Shown: positions 43,055 through 52,406, counted from the stretch's first letter. The stretch is DNA of 64,000 nucleotides from Catenuloplanes niger (GCF_031458255.1 NZ_JAVDYC010000001.1:434001-498000); one strand, 5' to 3'. The notes: generated by a model from the sequence alone, not told the origin. Numbers and translations are program-made.

Positions 43055-45310
43055 GTGGGGGCTGCCCGGGTCGAGGGGCGGGGCGCACGTGACTGGGGGT
43101 CGGTGGTCACGAACGCCTCGATCGTGCTGCTGGGGGCCTACCTGGTCTGGTATGCGGCCGGCTGGGGGGACGCGTGGACCCGGACCGTGGTCACCGACGT
43201 CGTCTACGTGCCGCTGTCGCTGAGCTTCACGGCGCTGGCGGTCCGGGCCGCGTGCTACCGGCGGCTGGACGCCGCGGTACGGCGCGCCTGGTGGGTCATC
43301 TCCGCCGGGTTCGGCTGCCAGCTGGTCGCGCACACGCTGTGGCTGATCGACGAGGTGGTGCTGCACCGGCACGTCTACCCGTCCTGGGCCGACTACTGGT
43401 TCCTCGCGTTCGTGCCCGTGATGTTCGCCGGGTTGCTGCTGCTGCCGGGCGCGAACCGGCGGTACCGCGACCGGATCCGGCTGGCGCTGGACGTGCTCAC
43501 GGTCGGCGCGAGCGCGTTCATGGTCTTCTGGTACCTGGTGCTCGGCCCGATCTTCGCGACCCAGCGGTCGGACCTGATCACCAAGCTGCTCACGGTGGCG
43601 TTGCCGGTCGGCGACCTGGTGCTGGTGCTGGCGGTGAGCACGGTGGTGCTGCGCCGCACCACTCGCGCGGTGCAGGGACCGGCCTCGGTGCTGGCGGCCG
43701 CGATCTGCGCGTTCGTCGTCGCGGACGTCAGCTACATCTACATCCAGCTGCGCGGCGGTTTCACCGGCGGCGCGTGGCCGGACCTGTTCTGGCTGGCCGG
43801 GTGCCTGCTGCTGGTGCTGGCCGCGGACCGGCAGTACCGCTGGGCGGAGCACCGGGAGGTCCGCGTCGAACGCCGGGTGGCCGGTGCGGCCTGGCTGCCG
43901 TACGGCGCGATCGTCATCGCCTACGGGCTGCTCGGCGTGGTCGCGGGCGCGGAGGGCGCGTACCCGTTCGGCGGCATGGTGGTCGGCTCGATCGCGCTGA
44001 CCGCGCTGGTGCTGCTGCGGCAGGTCTACGCGCTCAAGGCGAACGAGGAACTGGCCGTCACCGATCCGCTCACCGGGCTGGCCAACCGCGCGCTGGTCAA
44101 CGAGCGGCTCGCCACGGTCACGTCGCAGCCGATCCGCGCGCACAAGCGCACCGCCGTGCTGCTCATCGACCTCGACCGCTTCAAGCCGGTCAACGACGCG
44201 TACGGGCACGAGGCCGGCGACGCGATCCTGGTCGCGGTCGGCAGCGCGCTGCTGTCCAGCGTGCGCCGCAAGGACACGGTCGGCCGGCTCGGCGGCGACG
44301 AGTTCGCGGTCATCCTCGAGGACCTGCCCGACCAGGAGGCGGCCGAGGCCACCGCGCAACGCATCCTGGACGCGCTCCGGCTGCCGGTCGTCTTCGGCGA
44401 CCACCTGCTCAGCGTGGAGGCCAGCGTCGGCCTCGCGTTCCGGAACACCACGAAGGTGGACGGCGACGGACTGCTGCACCAGGCGGACGTGGCCATGTAC
44501 AGCGCGAAGCGCGCCGGGCGCGGCCGGTACGCGGTCTACGCGCCGGAACTGGACGGCAGCGCGCGCGACGCCGGCCTGCGCCGCGCGATCGAGACCGGCC
44601 GGATGGTGCTGCACTACCAGCCGGAGTTCACGCTCACGGACGGGCGGATGACCGCGATCGAGGCGCTGGTCCGCTGGGACCACCCCACGCACGGGCTGCT
44701 GATGCCGGAGGACTTCATCGACCTCGCGGACGAGACCGGCGCGATCGCCCAGCTCGGCGAGTGGGTGCTGCGGACCGCGTGCCAGGAGGCGCTGCACTTC
44801 CCGTGCCGGGTCGCGGTCAACGTCTCCGCCCGCCAGCTCGCCCAGCCCGACCTGGTCGCGTCCGTCGCCCGGGTGCTCAACCAGACCGGCCTGCCCGGCT
44901 CCCGCCTCACGCTCGAACTCGCCGAGGCCGCGCTGCTCCCCGCCGACCAGCACCTGCGCACCCGGCTGGACGGCCTGCGGGCACTCGGCATCACGCTCGC
45001 GGTCGACGACTTCGGCGTCGGGCACGCCGCGCTCAACGTGCTGCGCCACATGCCGGTCAGCACGGTCAAGCTGCACGGCTCGCTCACCGCCGGCGTACAC
45101 ACCGATCCGGCCGCGCACGACCTGACCGCCGCGCTCGTCGCCGCCGGCCACGCGATCGGCCTGACCGTGGTCGCGGAGGCCGCCGAGCACGAGGAGCAGG
45201 TGGCCACGCTGCGCGCGATGGGCTGCGACCGGGCGCAGGGCTTCGCGCTGTGCCCACCGCTCGCGCACGACGAGCTCAAGGAAAGACTGGCGGCGACCGC
45301 GAAGACCTGA
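43055..45310 (+). CDS. Membrane GGDEF-EAL protein (cyclic-di-GMP synthase/phosphodiesterase)
   Basis: 751 residues. Eight to nine membrane helices fill residues 15-320 (a MASE-like sensor), then GGDEF (residues ~325-490) with DPLTGLANRALVNERL, LLIDLDRFKPVNDAYGHEAG and an intact RLGGDEF, then EAL (~500-750). EAL residues needed for hydrolysis are all recognisable: EALVRWDH, NVSARQL, LELAEA, DDFGVGHAAL, STVKLH, VVAEAAE and GCDRAQGF. It may make or break c-di-GMP depending on signal. GTG 43055 is the longest start; GTG 43103, just before the first helix, is also plausible. Confidence 0.93.
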   Translation: MGAARVEGRGARDWGSVVTNASIVLLGAYLVWYAAGWGDAWTRTVVTDVVYVPLSLSFTALAVRAACYRRLDAAVRRAWWVISAGFGCQLVAHTLWLIDEVVLHRHVYPSWADYWFLAFVPVMFAGLLLLPGANRRYRDRIRLALDVLTVGASAFMVFWYLVLGPIFATQRSDLITKLLTVALPVGDLVLVLAVSTVVLRRTTRAVQGPASVLAAAICAFVVADVSYIYIQLRGGFTGGAWPDLFWLAGCLLLVLAADRQYRWAEHREVRVERRVAGAAWLPYGAIVIAYGLLGVVAGAEGAYPFGGMVVGSIALTALVLLRQVYALKANEELAVTDPLTGLANRALVNERLATVTSQPIRAHKRTAVLLIDLDRFKPVNDAYGHEAGDAILVAVGSALLSSVRRKDTVGRLGGDEFAVILEDLPDQEAAEATAQRILDALRLPVVFGDHLLSVEASVGLAFRNTTKVDGDGLLHQADVAMYSAKRAGRGRYAVYAPELDGSARDAGLRRAIETGRMVLHYQPEFTLTDGRMTAIEALVRWDHPTHGLLMPEDFIDLADETGAIAQLGEWVLRTACQEALHFPCRVAVNVSARQLAQPDLVASVARVLNQTGLPGSRLTLELAEAALLPADQHLRTRLDGLRALGITLAVDDFGVGHAALNVLRHMPVSTVKLHGSLTAGVHTDPAAHDLTAALVAAGHAIGLTVVAEAAEHEEQVATLRAMGCDRAQGFALCPPLAHDELKERLAATAKT

Positions 45311-45544
45311 AAGCTTTCCTTGACCCCATGACCCATGACCCATGACCCGGTCAGCGTCACATCACCGTCCGCCGCTCCCGCCGGAGACCGGTCGGCCGCG
45401 GGCGGCCTCCCTGCCAGTCCCGGCGGGCCAGGGCGAAGAACCACCGGGCTGACGCGAGCGCGGGCTGACGCGAGCGTGGGTTCGGCCGGTTCACGTGACC
45501 GGCAGGGCAGGCGGGCGGCGCGTCCGGCGGCTACGCTGCCCGAT
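45311..45544. other. Intergenic region with short direct repeats
   Basis: Contains three copies of CATGACC (45328-45348) and two copies of GGGCTGACGCGAGCG (about 45448 and 45463). No gene. The following gene starts at ATG 45545 without a ribosome site. Confidence 0.4.
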
Positions 45545-46657
45545 ATGCCGCTGCCCGCCGATCTGCAGGCCCGCCTGAGCGATCCGGTTTTCTGGCGTGC
45601 CTACTTCTTCGACGCCGACGCCCTTGAGGATGACGACGATCCAGGGGACGACGATCCAGGGGACGACGGCGAGGCCGTGCTGACGGCCGAGGACGGCGAC
45701 GACGTGATGGGCGTCGAGTTCCCGGTCGGCGGTGGCTTCGCGCTGGTGCTGGACATCGACGTCGAGCTGCGCATGGTCACCCTGGAGATGCGGTCGCCGG
45801 CGCAGGCCGACACGCTGCAGCTCGGTTGGGACGACGACGCACACTGGCATCCGCACGCGCTCCGCTGGGACGAGCTGGACCTGATCGCCCGCGCCGCCGC
45901 CGTGCACGACCACACGGTGCGGCACCCCGGCCCGGTCGTCGCGCTCGCGTCCCGCTTCGTGGTGCTCGACCACCGCGACGACCTCGGCCGGATCACGCCG
46001 CTGGTCGACGCCGCCTTCGGCCCTCCCCCGCCCGGCGCGCAGCGGTGGCCGGGCGCCCGCGACTGGCTGCACCGCGTGGACGGCCGCCGGGACGGCGTCA
46101 CCTGGCAGCGGGACGACGCCGGTGACTGGATGGTCACCCAGGACGGCGACGGCACCGACTTCACGCTCTACAGCGCGCGGCAGCCCGGTGGCGCCTTCCC
46201 GTCCGCCGAGTGGCGCGCGCTGCTCACCGCCGCCGAGTCCACGCTGCGCGACGGCACCCCGCCCGCACCGCGGACGCCCGTCGAGGAGGCCTGGACCGAG
46301 GAGACCCGCACCGGCGCGCCGCGCGGCTCACTGATCGCCGCCCGCTTCGGCCCCAGCCCGCTCCACGGCTCGCGCCGGTTCCTGCTCGGCGTGCGGCTGC
46401 CCGTCGAGGGCCGCCGTCGCTCCTGGTCCGTCGCGCTCCGCGAGGACCTCGACCGCACGCTCCGCGACGCCGGCCGCGGCTGGGCCGAACCCGCCGGCTC
46501 CACCACGACCCCCGGCCGCGGCACGACCGAGGAAACGCTCGAGATCGGCGTCCTCGACGACCTGGACGCCGGCGTCGCCCTGATCCGCGAGGTCCTGCAC
46601 CGCCACGACGCCGACCCGACCACCCGGATCACCCGGGCCTACAAGCCACTGGACTGA
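45545..46657 (+). CDS. Conserved-looking hypothetical protein
   Basis: 370 residues, soluble. Starts PLPADLQARLSDPVFWRAYF, followed by an acidic stretch made by a duplicated 15-bp unit (DDPGDDDPGDDGEAV), an alpha/beta middle part (GGGFALVLDIDVELRMVTLE), and a C-terminal repeat-like region (GRRRSWSVALREDLDRTLRD). No catalytic motif or family recognised. The upstream frame is open to 45335 but lacks protein-like composition, so ATG 45545 is preferred. Probably a leaderless transcript. Confidence 0.7.
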   Translation: MPLPADLQARLSDPVFWRAYFFDADALEDDDDPGDDDPGDDGEAVLTAEDGDDVMGVEFPVGGGFALVLDIDVELRMVTLEMRSPAQADTLQLGWDDDAHWHPHALRWDELDLIARAAAVHDHTVRHPGPVVALASRFVVLDHRDDLGRITPLVDAAFGPPPPGAQRWPGARDWLHRVDGRRDGVTWQRDDAGDWMVTQDGDGTDFTLYSARQPGGAFPSAEWRALLTAAESTLRDGTPPAPRTPVEEAWTEETRTGAPRGSLIAARFGPSPLHGSRRFLLGVRLPVEGRRRSWSVALREDLDRTLRDAGRGWAEPAGSTTTPGRGTTEETLEIGVLDDLDAGVALIREVLHRHDADPTTRITRAYKPLD

Positions 46658-46815
46658 CCGATCACCACGCGCCGGTCACCCGCGCCACCGGCACGCTGTC
46701 CCGCCACGCAACCCGTCCCGACAGGACACGACACGGACCTGCACGACACGGCCCCGGCACGACCGCGGCGCGGCACGACCGCGGCGCGGCACGAACCAGC
46801 GCGGCAAGCAGCAAC

Positions 46816-46980
46816 CGGCGCGGCCGAACGCCACAACAACACGAGGGACTGTGCCGGCAAGACTGAGACCGGCGCGGCCGAACGCCACACGACGCACTGA
46901 GCCGGCAAGACTGAGAGCGGCGCGGCCGAACGCCACACGACGCGCTGAGCCGGCAGGACTGAGTGCGGCGCGGCGGCGCG
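46816..46980. repeat. 48/54-bp tandem repeats
   Basis: CGGCGCGGCCGAACGCCAC begins copies at 46816, 46870 and 46918 with a partial copy at 46965 (spacings 54, 48, 47 bp); each contains GAGCCGGCAAGACTGAG. Upstream (46730-46800) a shorter GCGGCGCGGCACGACC repeat occurs. The array fills the gap before the winged-helix gene. A minus-strand frame reading 16-residue repeats (RSAAPLSVLPAQCVVW) exists, but it lacks start signals. Confidence 0.75.
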
Positions 46981-47094
46981 GCGATGATCAGTGCGGAGCG
47001 GGGCGACGCCCGCGATCGGCGCGGCGCGTGGCAAGGGCGGCATCGTGTGCGCTGGGTGGCCGGTGTGGGGCGGACGACCCCGGCTCGACCTTTC

Positions 47095-47113
47095 TGAAAA
47101 TCGTTGTCATTAT
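47095..47113 (+). promoter_or_regulatory. Zur/Fur-family-like operator over the promoter
   Basis: TGAAAATCGTTGTCA (47095-47109) matches the 7-1-7 dyad pattern of actinobacterial Zur boxes (TGAAAAT-n-rTTTTCA type), with five of seven arm positions symmetric. The CATTAT at 47108-47113 can be a -10 box placing transcription start at ATG 47120. Zinc control is inferred; no other zinc gene is in the window. Confidence 0.45.
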
Positions 47114-47119
47114 GGTGGG

Positions 47120-47575
47120 ATGAAGACGATGGACGTGGCGGTCGAGCCGGGTGCGGCCGGGGCGTCGGAGCTGGTGGTGTCGGTGCGGGTGCGGCTGGGC
47201 GACGCGGGGCTGACGCCGGAGGCGGAGCGGGTGATCCGGCTGTTGCAGAGTATTGCGGCGCATGACGTACCCGCCGGTGGTGACGGGGTTCTGGTTCTTG
47301 ATCCGATGGCACGGCTGGCGATGCGGGACGGGCGGGAGCTGCCGTTGACCCGGCTGGAATTCGAGTTGCTGCACTTCCTCGCCCGCCATCCGAAGCGGGC
47401 GTTCAGCCGGCGTGAGTTGCTGGAGAACCTCTGGCCGGGCGAGCAGATCGGCGGCCGGACCGTGGACGTGCACGTGCGCCGGCTCCGGCTGAAGGCCGGC
47501 AACGCGCCGCTGGTCTCGACGCTGCGCGGCTTCGGGTACCGCCTGCATCCGGCCGCGAAGGTCGCGCTCGCGTAA
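47120..47575 (+). CDS. Small winged-helix (OmpR/PhoB-type) DNA-binding protein
   Basis: 151 residues without a receiver domain. The C-terminal half is a Trans_reg_C winged helix: LPLTRLEFELLHFLARHPKR, AFSRRELLENLWPGEQIGGR, TVDVHVRRLRLKAGNAPLVS, TLRGFGYRLHP. The first 60 residues (ASELVVSVRVRLGDAGLTPE) are a small alpha/beta domain seen in other actinobacterial stand-alone regulators. ATG 47120 is likely leaderless. A Zur-like site overlaps the promoter. Target genes unknown. Confidence 0.85.
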   Translation: MKTMDVAVEPGAAGASELVVSVRVRLGDAGLTPEAERVIRLLQSIAAHDVPAGGDGVLVLDPMARLAMRDGRELPLTRLEFELLHFLARHPKRAFSRRELLENLWPGEQIGGRTVDVHVRRLRLKAGNAPLVSTLRGFGYRLHPAAKVALA

Positions 47576-47769
47576 GGCCACCGACCGGCGCGCTCATCCG
47601 AGACCACCGACGGACGCTCGCCGAAGGTCACCAGCGGCCGGCGATCGTGCGGGCGCACGGGCGCGGCACCACGCCGGCGCCGGAACCGTTCCCGCACGCC
47701 GCGATCCGCACCGCGGCGGTCACCCGCGCCACGAACCGGCCCCACGGCCGGGCGGGCGGGCGGTGAGGG

Positions 47770-48594
47770 CTACTTGAGGCCGGTGGTGGCGATGCCCTTG
47801 ACCAGATACTTCTGGCCGGCGATGAAGAAGCCGATCACCGGGGCCAGGGAGACGAACGACATCGCGAACATCTGGCCCCAGGCGCTCTGGCCCTCGGAGT
47901 CGACGAACTGGCGCAGCGCGAGCGGCACGGTGTAGAGCTCGGAGTCGGTCAGGTAGAGCAGCGGGCCGAAGAACTCGTTCCAGACCGAGATGAACGTGAA
48001 GATCGCGGTGGTGGCGAACGCGGGCAGGCTGAGCGGCATGATGATCTTCCAGAACGTGCGGAACGGGCCGCAGCCGTCGATGCGCGCGGCGTCGTCGAGT
48101 TCGGTGGGGAGCGCGCGCATGAACTGGACCATCAGGAAGATGTAGAACGCGTTGGTGGCCAGGAAGTTCGGGACCAGCAGCGGATAGTACGTGTTGAGCC
48201 AGCCCAGCTTCGCGAACACCACGTACTGCGGGACGAGCAGCACGTGGCCGGGGAGCATCATGGTGCCCAGCATCAGCGTGAAGAACAGCCGACGCCCGGT
48301 GAACCGCAGCCGCGCGAAGCCGTACGCGGCCAGCGAGCAGGAGATCAGGTTGCCGACGATGCTGAGCACCACGATCACCAGCGAGTTCGCCAGGTACAGC
48401 GAGAACGGGTGTTCCAGGGCGACCCAGCCGGCGGGATAGTTCGTGAGGTCCCAGGACTCCGGCCACAGTCCCGGCTGGGTGAAGACGGTCGCGCCGGGCT
48501 TGACCGAGCTGGACAGCAGCCACAGCAGCGGGTACATCATGAGCGCCCCGACCAGGCAGAGCACGACGTGCCGGGCCCACGGCCTAGTCGTCAT
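47770..48594 (-). CDS. Carbohydrate ABC transporter permease (MalG type)
   Basis: 274 residues, six helices; first helix VVLCLVGALMMYPLLWLLSS. EAA loop: LPTELDDAARIDGCGPFRTF followed by WKIIMPLSLP. Last gene of a three-gene CUT1 operon (49507-50799 binding protein, 48584-49510 permease). Its ATG overlaps the end of the MalF-type gene by 11 bp. Like the transporter at 5123-8060 it lacks its own ATPase. Confidence 0.93.
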   Translation of the reverse strand: MTTRPWARHVVLCLVGALMMYPLLWLLSSSVKPGATVFTQPGLWPESWDLTNYPAGWVALEHPFSLYLANSLVIVVLSIVGNLISCSLAAYGFARLRFTGRRLFFTLMLGTMMLPGHVLLVPQYVVFAKLGWLNTYYPLLVPNFLATNAFYIFLMVQFMRALPTELDDAARIDGCGPFRTFWKIIMPLSLPAFATTAIFTFISVWNEFFGPLLYLTDSELYTVPLALRQFVDSEGQSAWGQMFAMSFVSLAPVIGFFIAGQKYLVKGIATTGLK

Positions 48595-49510
48595 AGAACA
48601 CCCACCAGCGCGCCGCGAGGAAGTTGACCGCGGTCAGCAGCGCGATCAGGACGAACAGCACCCACGCCATCGCGGACGCGTAGCCCATGTCGAACTGCGT
48701 GAAGCCGCGCAGGTAGAGGTACAGGTTGTAGAACAGCGTCGAGTCGGCCGGCCCGCCGGTGCCGCCGCTCATCACGAATCCCTGGGTGAACGTCTGCAGC
48801 GACGCGATCAGCGACTGTACGAGGTTGAAGAAGATGATCGGGCTGAGCAGCGGCAGCGTGACCGAGCGGAACCGCCGCCACGGTCCGGCCCCGTCCACGG
48901 CCGCGGCCTCGTAGTACGCGGCCGGGATCTGCCGCAGCCCGGCCAGGAAGATCACCATGGGTGAACCGAACGTCCAGACGTGCAGGATGATCAGCGTGGT
49001 GAGCGCGTGCGACGGGTCCGTGGTCCAGGCCGGTCCGGTGATCCCGAACCACGCCAGCCCTTTGTTGATCACACCGTCCACGCCGAACAGGTACCGCCAG
49101 AGGATCACCACGGCCACGCTGGAGCCGAGCAGCGACGGCAGGTAGAAGATCGCCCGGTAGACCGGGAGCCCGCGGATGCCCTGCTGGAGCACCATGGCGA
49201 CGCCGAGCGCGGCGGCCAGCGAGAGCGGCACCGAGACCACCGTGTAGATCACCGTCACCCGCAGCGACCGCATCAGCCGCTCGTCGGCCAGCATCTCCCG
49301 GAAGTTCGCCAGGCCGATCCACTCCGGCGGGTTGAGCAGGTTGTAGTCCGTGAAGGCCAGGTACAGCGACGCGAAGAACGGAATGATCGTGAACAGCATG
49401 CCGGCGAACCACGGCAGCAGGAAGAGGTATCCGGAGCGGTCCTGCCGCCGGTAGCGTTTCCGCGGCGCGGGGGCCGGCACGGCAACAGGGGTCTGCTGCA
49501 GCACGCTCAC
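48584..49510 (-). CDS. Carbohydrate ABC transporter permease (MalF type)
   Basis: 308 residues with six helices after a short basic N-terminus (APRKRYRRQDRSGYLFLLPW). EAA loop: AAYYEAAAVDGAGPWRRFRS. GTG 49510 overlaps the stop of the binding-protein gene by four bases; the longer open frame upstream is antisense noise inside that gene. Heterodimer partner of the downstream MalG-type protein. Confidence 0.93.
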   Translation of the reverse strand: MSVLQQTPVAVPAPAPRKRYRRQDRSGYLFLLPWFAGMLFTIIPFFASLYLAFTDYNLLNPPEWIGLANFREMLADERLMRSLRVTVIYTVVSVPLSLAAALGVAMVLQQGIRGLPVYRAIFYLPSLLGSSVAVVILWRYLFGVDGVINKGLAWFGITGPAWTTDPSHALTTLIILHVWTFGSPMVIFLAGLRQIPAAYYEAAAVDGAGPWRRFRSVTLPLLSPIIFFNLVQSLIASLQTFTQGFVMSGGTGGPADSTLFYNLYLYLRGFTQFDMGYASAMAWVLFVLIALLTAVNFLAARWWVFYDD

Positions 49511-50799
49511 GTCCGCAGCGCCTTCGTCGCCTCCGCGATGAACGCGGCCGCGCCGTCCGCCGGGGTCTGACGCTTGAACTCGACCTCGGTCGCGATCGTC
49601 TCCAGGCTCGCCGCGATGCTGCTGCCGCCCGGCGGGTACGTGAACGAGCGCGGCAGCGTCTCGCCCTGCAGGCCGATCAGGTAGTCCGTGGCGACCTGGT
49701 CGTCCTTCGCCAGGCCCGGCCTGATCGCGGCCGCGACCCGCTGGTTCGGCGGTACGCCGCGGGTGGTGCCGGTCGCCTGCGACGCCTCCGGGTCGTTGAT
49801 CAGGAAGTCGAGCAGCGCCAGCGCCTCGCGCGGGTGCTTCGACCGGGCCGCGATCGACCACAGCGCGGGCGTGTCGATGGACTGCCCGCGGCGTACCCCC
49901 TGGGTCTCGCCCGGCATGCGCAGCAGCGCCAGGTTGCCGCCGGCGGCCTCGTTGTAGGACAGGAAGTTGTTGGTCGGGATGATCTGCGAGGCGAGCTTGC
50001 CGGACGCGATGTAGGACTGGGCCGCGGACGACCCGGCCTCGTCCATGAACCCGGCCGGTGGCAGCGCGCGCTCGTCCCGCATCCGCTGCGCCATCTCGAA
50101 CCAGGCCTGCACGGTCCCGGCCGTGATGCCGAGCGTGCCCCGCTCGGTGAAGAAGTCCTCGCCGCGCTGCCGGGTGAAGACGAACAGGTTCGCGAGCGTG
50201 AACAGGTCGAACCCGGTGCCGTAGACCGTGCCGTCGCCGGCCTCGGTCACCGCGCGGGCGAACGTGCCGAGGTCGTCCCAGCCCCACGTGTCACCGTCCG
50301 GGATCCGCACCCCGAACCGGTCGGTGAGCGTGCGGTTGACGACGAACCCGATGCTGTTCAGCCCGGACGGTACGCCGTACGTCCGGTCGCCCACGGCCGC
50401 GAGCGTGCGGGCGCTCTCGCCGAGCCCGGACAGGTCCAGCCCGGCCAGTTCCAGCAGCGCGCCGCGGTCCGCGTACTCCCGGAGGCTGTCCATCCGCATC
50501 GCCATCAGGTCCGGCGGGTCGCCGGCCGCGAACCGGGTGGCGAGCTTGTCCTTGTAGGGCGCGCTGTCCTGGTATTCGGTGCGGACCGTGATGCCGGGGT
50601 TCTTGCGCTGGAAGACGTCCAGCGCGGCCTGTGTCTTCCGGGCCCGCGTGTTGTCGCCCCACCAGACCATGGTGAGCACCACGGCACCGTCCGGCGTGTC
50701 GTCCCCGCCGCCGCCGAACCCGCGGCCGCAGGCGGACAGCGCACCCAGGCCGGCCGCCGTCAGGGCCGCGGCCCGCAGCGCAGCACGACGATCCATCAT
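49507..50799 (-). CDS. ABC transporter sugar-binding lipoprotein (family 1)
   Basis: 430 residues. A twin-arginine-like start (MMDRRAALRAAALTAAGLGA) and lipobox LSACG mark a lipoprotein. The family 1 fold is seen in VLTMVWWGDNTRARKTQAAL, YGVPSGLNSIGFVVNRTLTD and SIDTPALWSIAARSKHPREA. ATG 50799 is preferred because GGAGG lies eight bases upstream; GTG 50808 would overlap that site. First gene of the CUT1 operon, divergent from the GH43/DUF6807/ROK operon, so it should import the same glycoside. Confidence 0.92.
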   Translation of the reverse strand: MMDRRAALRAAALTAAGLGALSACGRGFGGGGDDTPDGAVVLTMVWWGDNTRARKTQAALDVFQRKNPGITVRTEYQDSAPYKDKLATRFAAGDPPDLMAMRMDSLREYADRGALLELAGLDLSGLGESARTLAAVGDRTYGVPSGLNSIGFVVNRTLTDRFGVRIPDGDTWGWDDLGTFARAVTEAGDGTVYGTGFDLFTLANLFVFTRQRGEDFFTERGTLGITAGTVQAWFEMAQRMRDERALPPAGFMDEAGSSAAQSYIASGKLASQIIPTNNFLSYNEAAGGNLALLRMPGETQGVRRGQSIDTPALWSIAARSKHPREALALLDFLINDPEASQATGTTRGVPPNQRVAAAIRPGLAKDDQVATDYLIGLQGETLPRSFTYPPGGSSIAASLETIATEVEFKRQTPADGAAAFIAEATKALRT

Positions 50800-50839
50800 C
50801 CCGCCCACCTCCGTGTGAACGTCGGCATTGATCGATGGG

Positions 50840-50869
50840 ACCCTAGGTTTCGTGCGGAAACTTTGTCAA
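50840..50869 (-). promoter_or_regulatory. Promoter of the CUT1 operon with internal operator
   Basis: Minus strand TTGACA (50869-50864), 18-bp spacer, TAGGGT (50845-50840). The dyad GTTTC-GTGCG-GAAAC (50847-50861) lies exactly within the spacer and is the best candidate binding site for the ROK or another regulator of this divergon. The rightward GH43 promoter may use TTGACT at 50900-50905. Confidence 0.6.
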
Positions 50870-50927
50870 TACTCCAGCCTAAGTGGTTAGTTGCATGGGT
50901 TGACTTAATGATAAATGTCGATTTAGC

Positions 50928-52406
50928 GTGGCAGGCGTGAGCGCATCCGTCTACCGCAACCCAATCCTCGACGCCGACTGGTCCGATCCCGACGTGATCC
51001 GGGTCGGCGACGACTTCTGGATGACCGCGTCCAGCTTCCACCGCGTGCCCGGGCTGCCGGTCCTGCACTCCCGCGACCTGGTCGGCTGGACCGTCGCCGG
51101 CCACGCGCTGGACCGGATGCCGCACCCCGTCCCGCTCGGCGGCGGCGTCTGGGCACCGGCGATCCGGCACCACGACGGCCTCTTCCGGATCGTCTACCCC
51201 GACCCGGACCACGGCATCTTCGTGGTCACCGCGGAGGACCCGCGCGGGCCGTGGAGCGAGCCGTTCTGCCTCAAGCCCGGCCGCGGCCTGATCGACCCGT
51301 GTCCACTGTGGGCGGCCGACGGCAGCGCGTACCTGGTGCACGCGTGGGCGAAGAGCCGGTCCGGCGTCAACAACCGGCTCACCGGGCACCGCATGCGGCC
51401 GGACGCGCGCGAGCTGCTCGACGACGGCACGGTCGTCGTCGACGGCGACACGGTGGACGGCTGCTACGGCCTGGAGGGGCCGAAGATCTACCAGCGGGAC
51501 GGCGAGTTCTGGATCCTGGCGCCGGCCGGTGGCGTGCCGGCCGGCTGGCAGATGGCGTTCCGCGCCAAGGACTTCTTCGGGCCGTACGAGTCGCGCACCG
51601 TGCTGGCACAGGGTCGCACGGACGTGAACGGGCCGCACCAGGGAGCGTGGGTCACGGCACCGGACGCGAGCGACTGGTTCGTGCACTTCCAGGACCGCGG
51701 CGCGCGCGGGCGGGTGGTGCACCTGCAGCCGATGCGGTGGGGCGACGACGGCTGGCCGGTGCTGGGCGCGGACGGCGAACCGGTGCGCACGCACGCCGTA
51801 CCGGTGCCGGGCCTCCCGCACCGGGCACCCGCGACCAGCGACGCGTTCGACGGCGACCGCTTCGGGCCGCAGTGGACCTGGCAGGGCAACCCGGAGCCGA
51901 GCTGGCACGAGATGCTGCGTCCGGGACTGCGGCTGTTCCTGCACGAGGACCCGGGCGATCTCCGGCGACTGCCCGCGATCCTCGGGCAGCGGCTGATCGC
52001 CCCGTCCGTCGTCACCACCGAGCTGCGGCTCAGCGAGGACGGGTCGGCCCGGGCCGGCATCACGATCCTGGGCCGGGGGTACGCGTGGCTGGGGCTGGAA
52101 CGGACGGCGGAGGGCTCCTGGCTGGTCTGCCGCGGCACCGAGGCGGACGCGGCCGGTGGCGTCGGCGGCTTCGACGCGTCCGCGCCACCGGTGCCCGAAC
52201 GCGACCTGGCCCCGCCGGTCCGGTGGCATTCCGACCGGGTCACGCTGACCGTCCGGATCGGACCGGACACGGTCTGCCGGTTCGGCGACGCGGAGATCCC
52301 GTACCCGCCGGTGCCCGGGTTCTGGACCGGTGCGACCGTCGGGCTGTTCGCCGCCGGTGCGGGCGGGCACGCGGACTTCGGACCGGTGCGGGTGGAGTCG
52401 CCGTGA
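50928..52406 (+). CDS. GH43-family glycoside hydrolase with C-terminal beta-sandwich
   Basis: 492 residues, no signal peptide. Five-bladed propeller residues are present: NPILDADWSDPDVIRVGDDF (catalytic base D20 in DPD), GLIDPCPLWAADGSAYLV (pKa-modulating Asp) and GCYGLEGPKIYQRDGEFWIL (proton-donor Glu). From about residue 305 a concanavalin-like C-terminal domain follows (RFGPQWTWQGNPEPSW), as in the GH43 beta-xylosidase subgroup. It probably cleaves xylosides or arabinosides inside the cell. GTG 50928 with no obvious ribosome site; GTG 50937 is possible. First gene of the operon. Confidence 0.88.
   Translation: MAGVSASVYRNPILDADWSDPDVIRVGDDFWMTASSFHRVPGLPVLHSRDLVGWTVAGHALDRMPHPVPLGGGVWAPAIRHHDGLFRIVYPDPDHGIFVVTAEDPRGPWSEPFCLKPGRGLIDPCPLWAADGSAYLVHAWAKSRSGVNNRLTGHRMRPDARELLDDGTVVVDGDTVDGCYGLEGPKIYQRDGEFWILAPAGGVPAGWQMAFRAKDFFGPYESRTVLAQGRTDVNGPHQGAWVTAPDASDWFVHFQDRGARGRVVHLQPMRWGDDGWPVLGADGEPVRTHAVPVPGLPHRAPATSDAFDGDRFGPQWTWQGNPEPSWHEMLRPGLRLFLHEDPGDLRRLPAILGQRLIAPSVVTTELRLSEDGSARAGITILGRGYAWLGLERTAEGSWLVCRGTEADAAGGVGGFDASAPPVPERDLAPPVRWHSDRVTLTVRIGPDTVCRFGDAEIPYPPVPGFWTGATVGLFAAGAGGHADFGPVRVESP

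Noticed and set aside
46639-47043. 134-codon minus-strand frame with 16-residue repeats
   Set aside because: Created by the 48-bp repeats; no start signals and Arg/Cys-rich ends.
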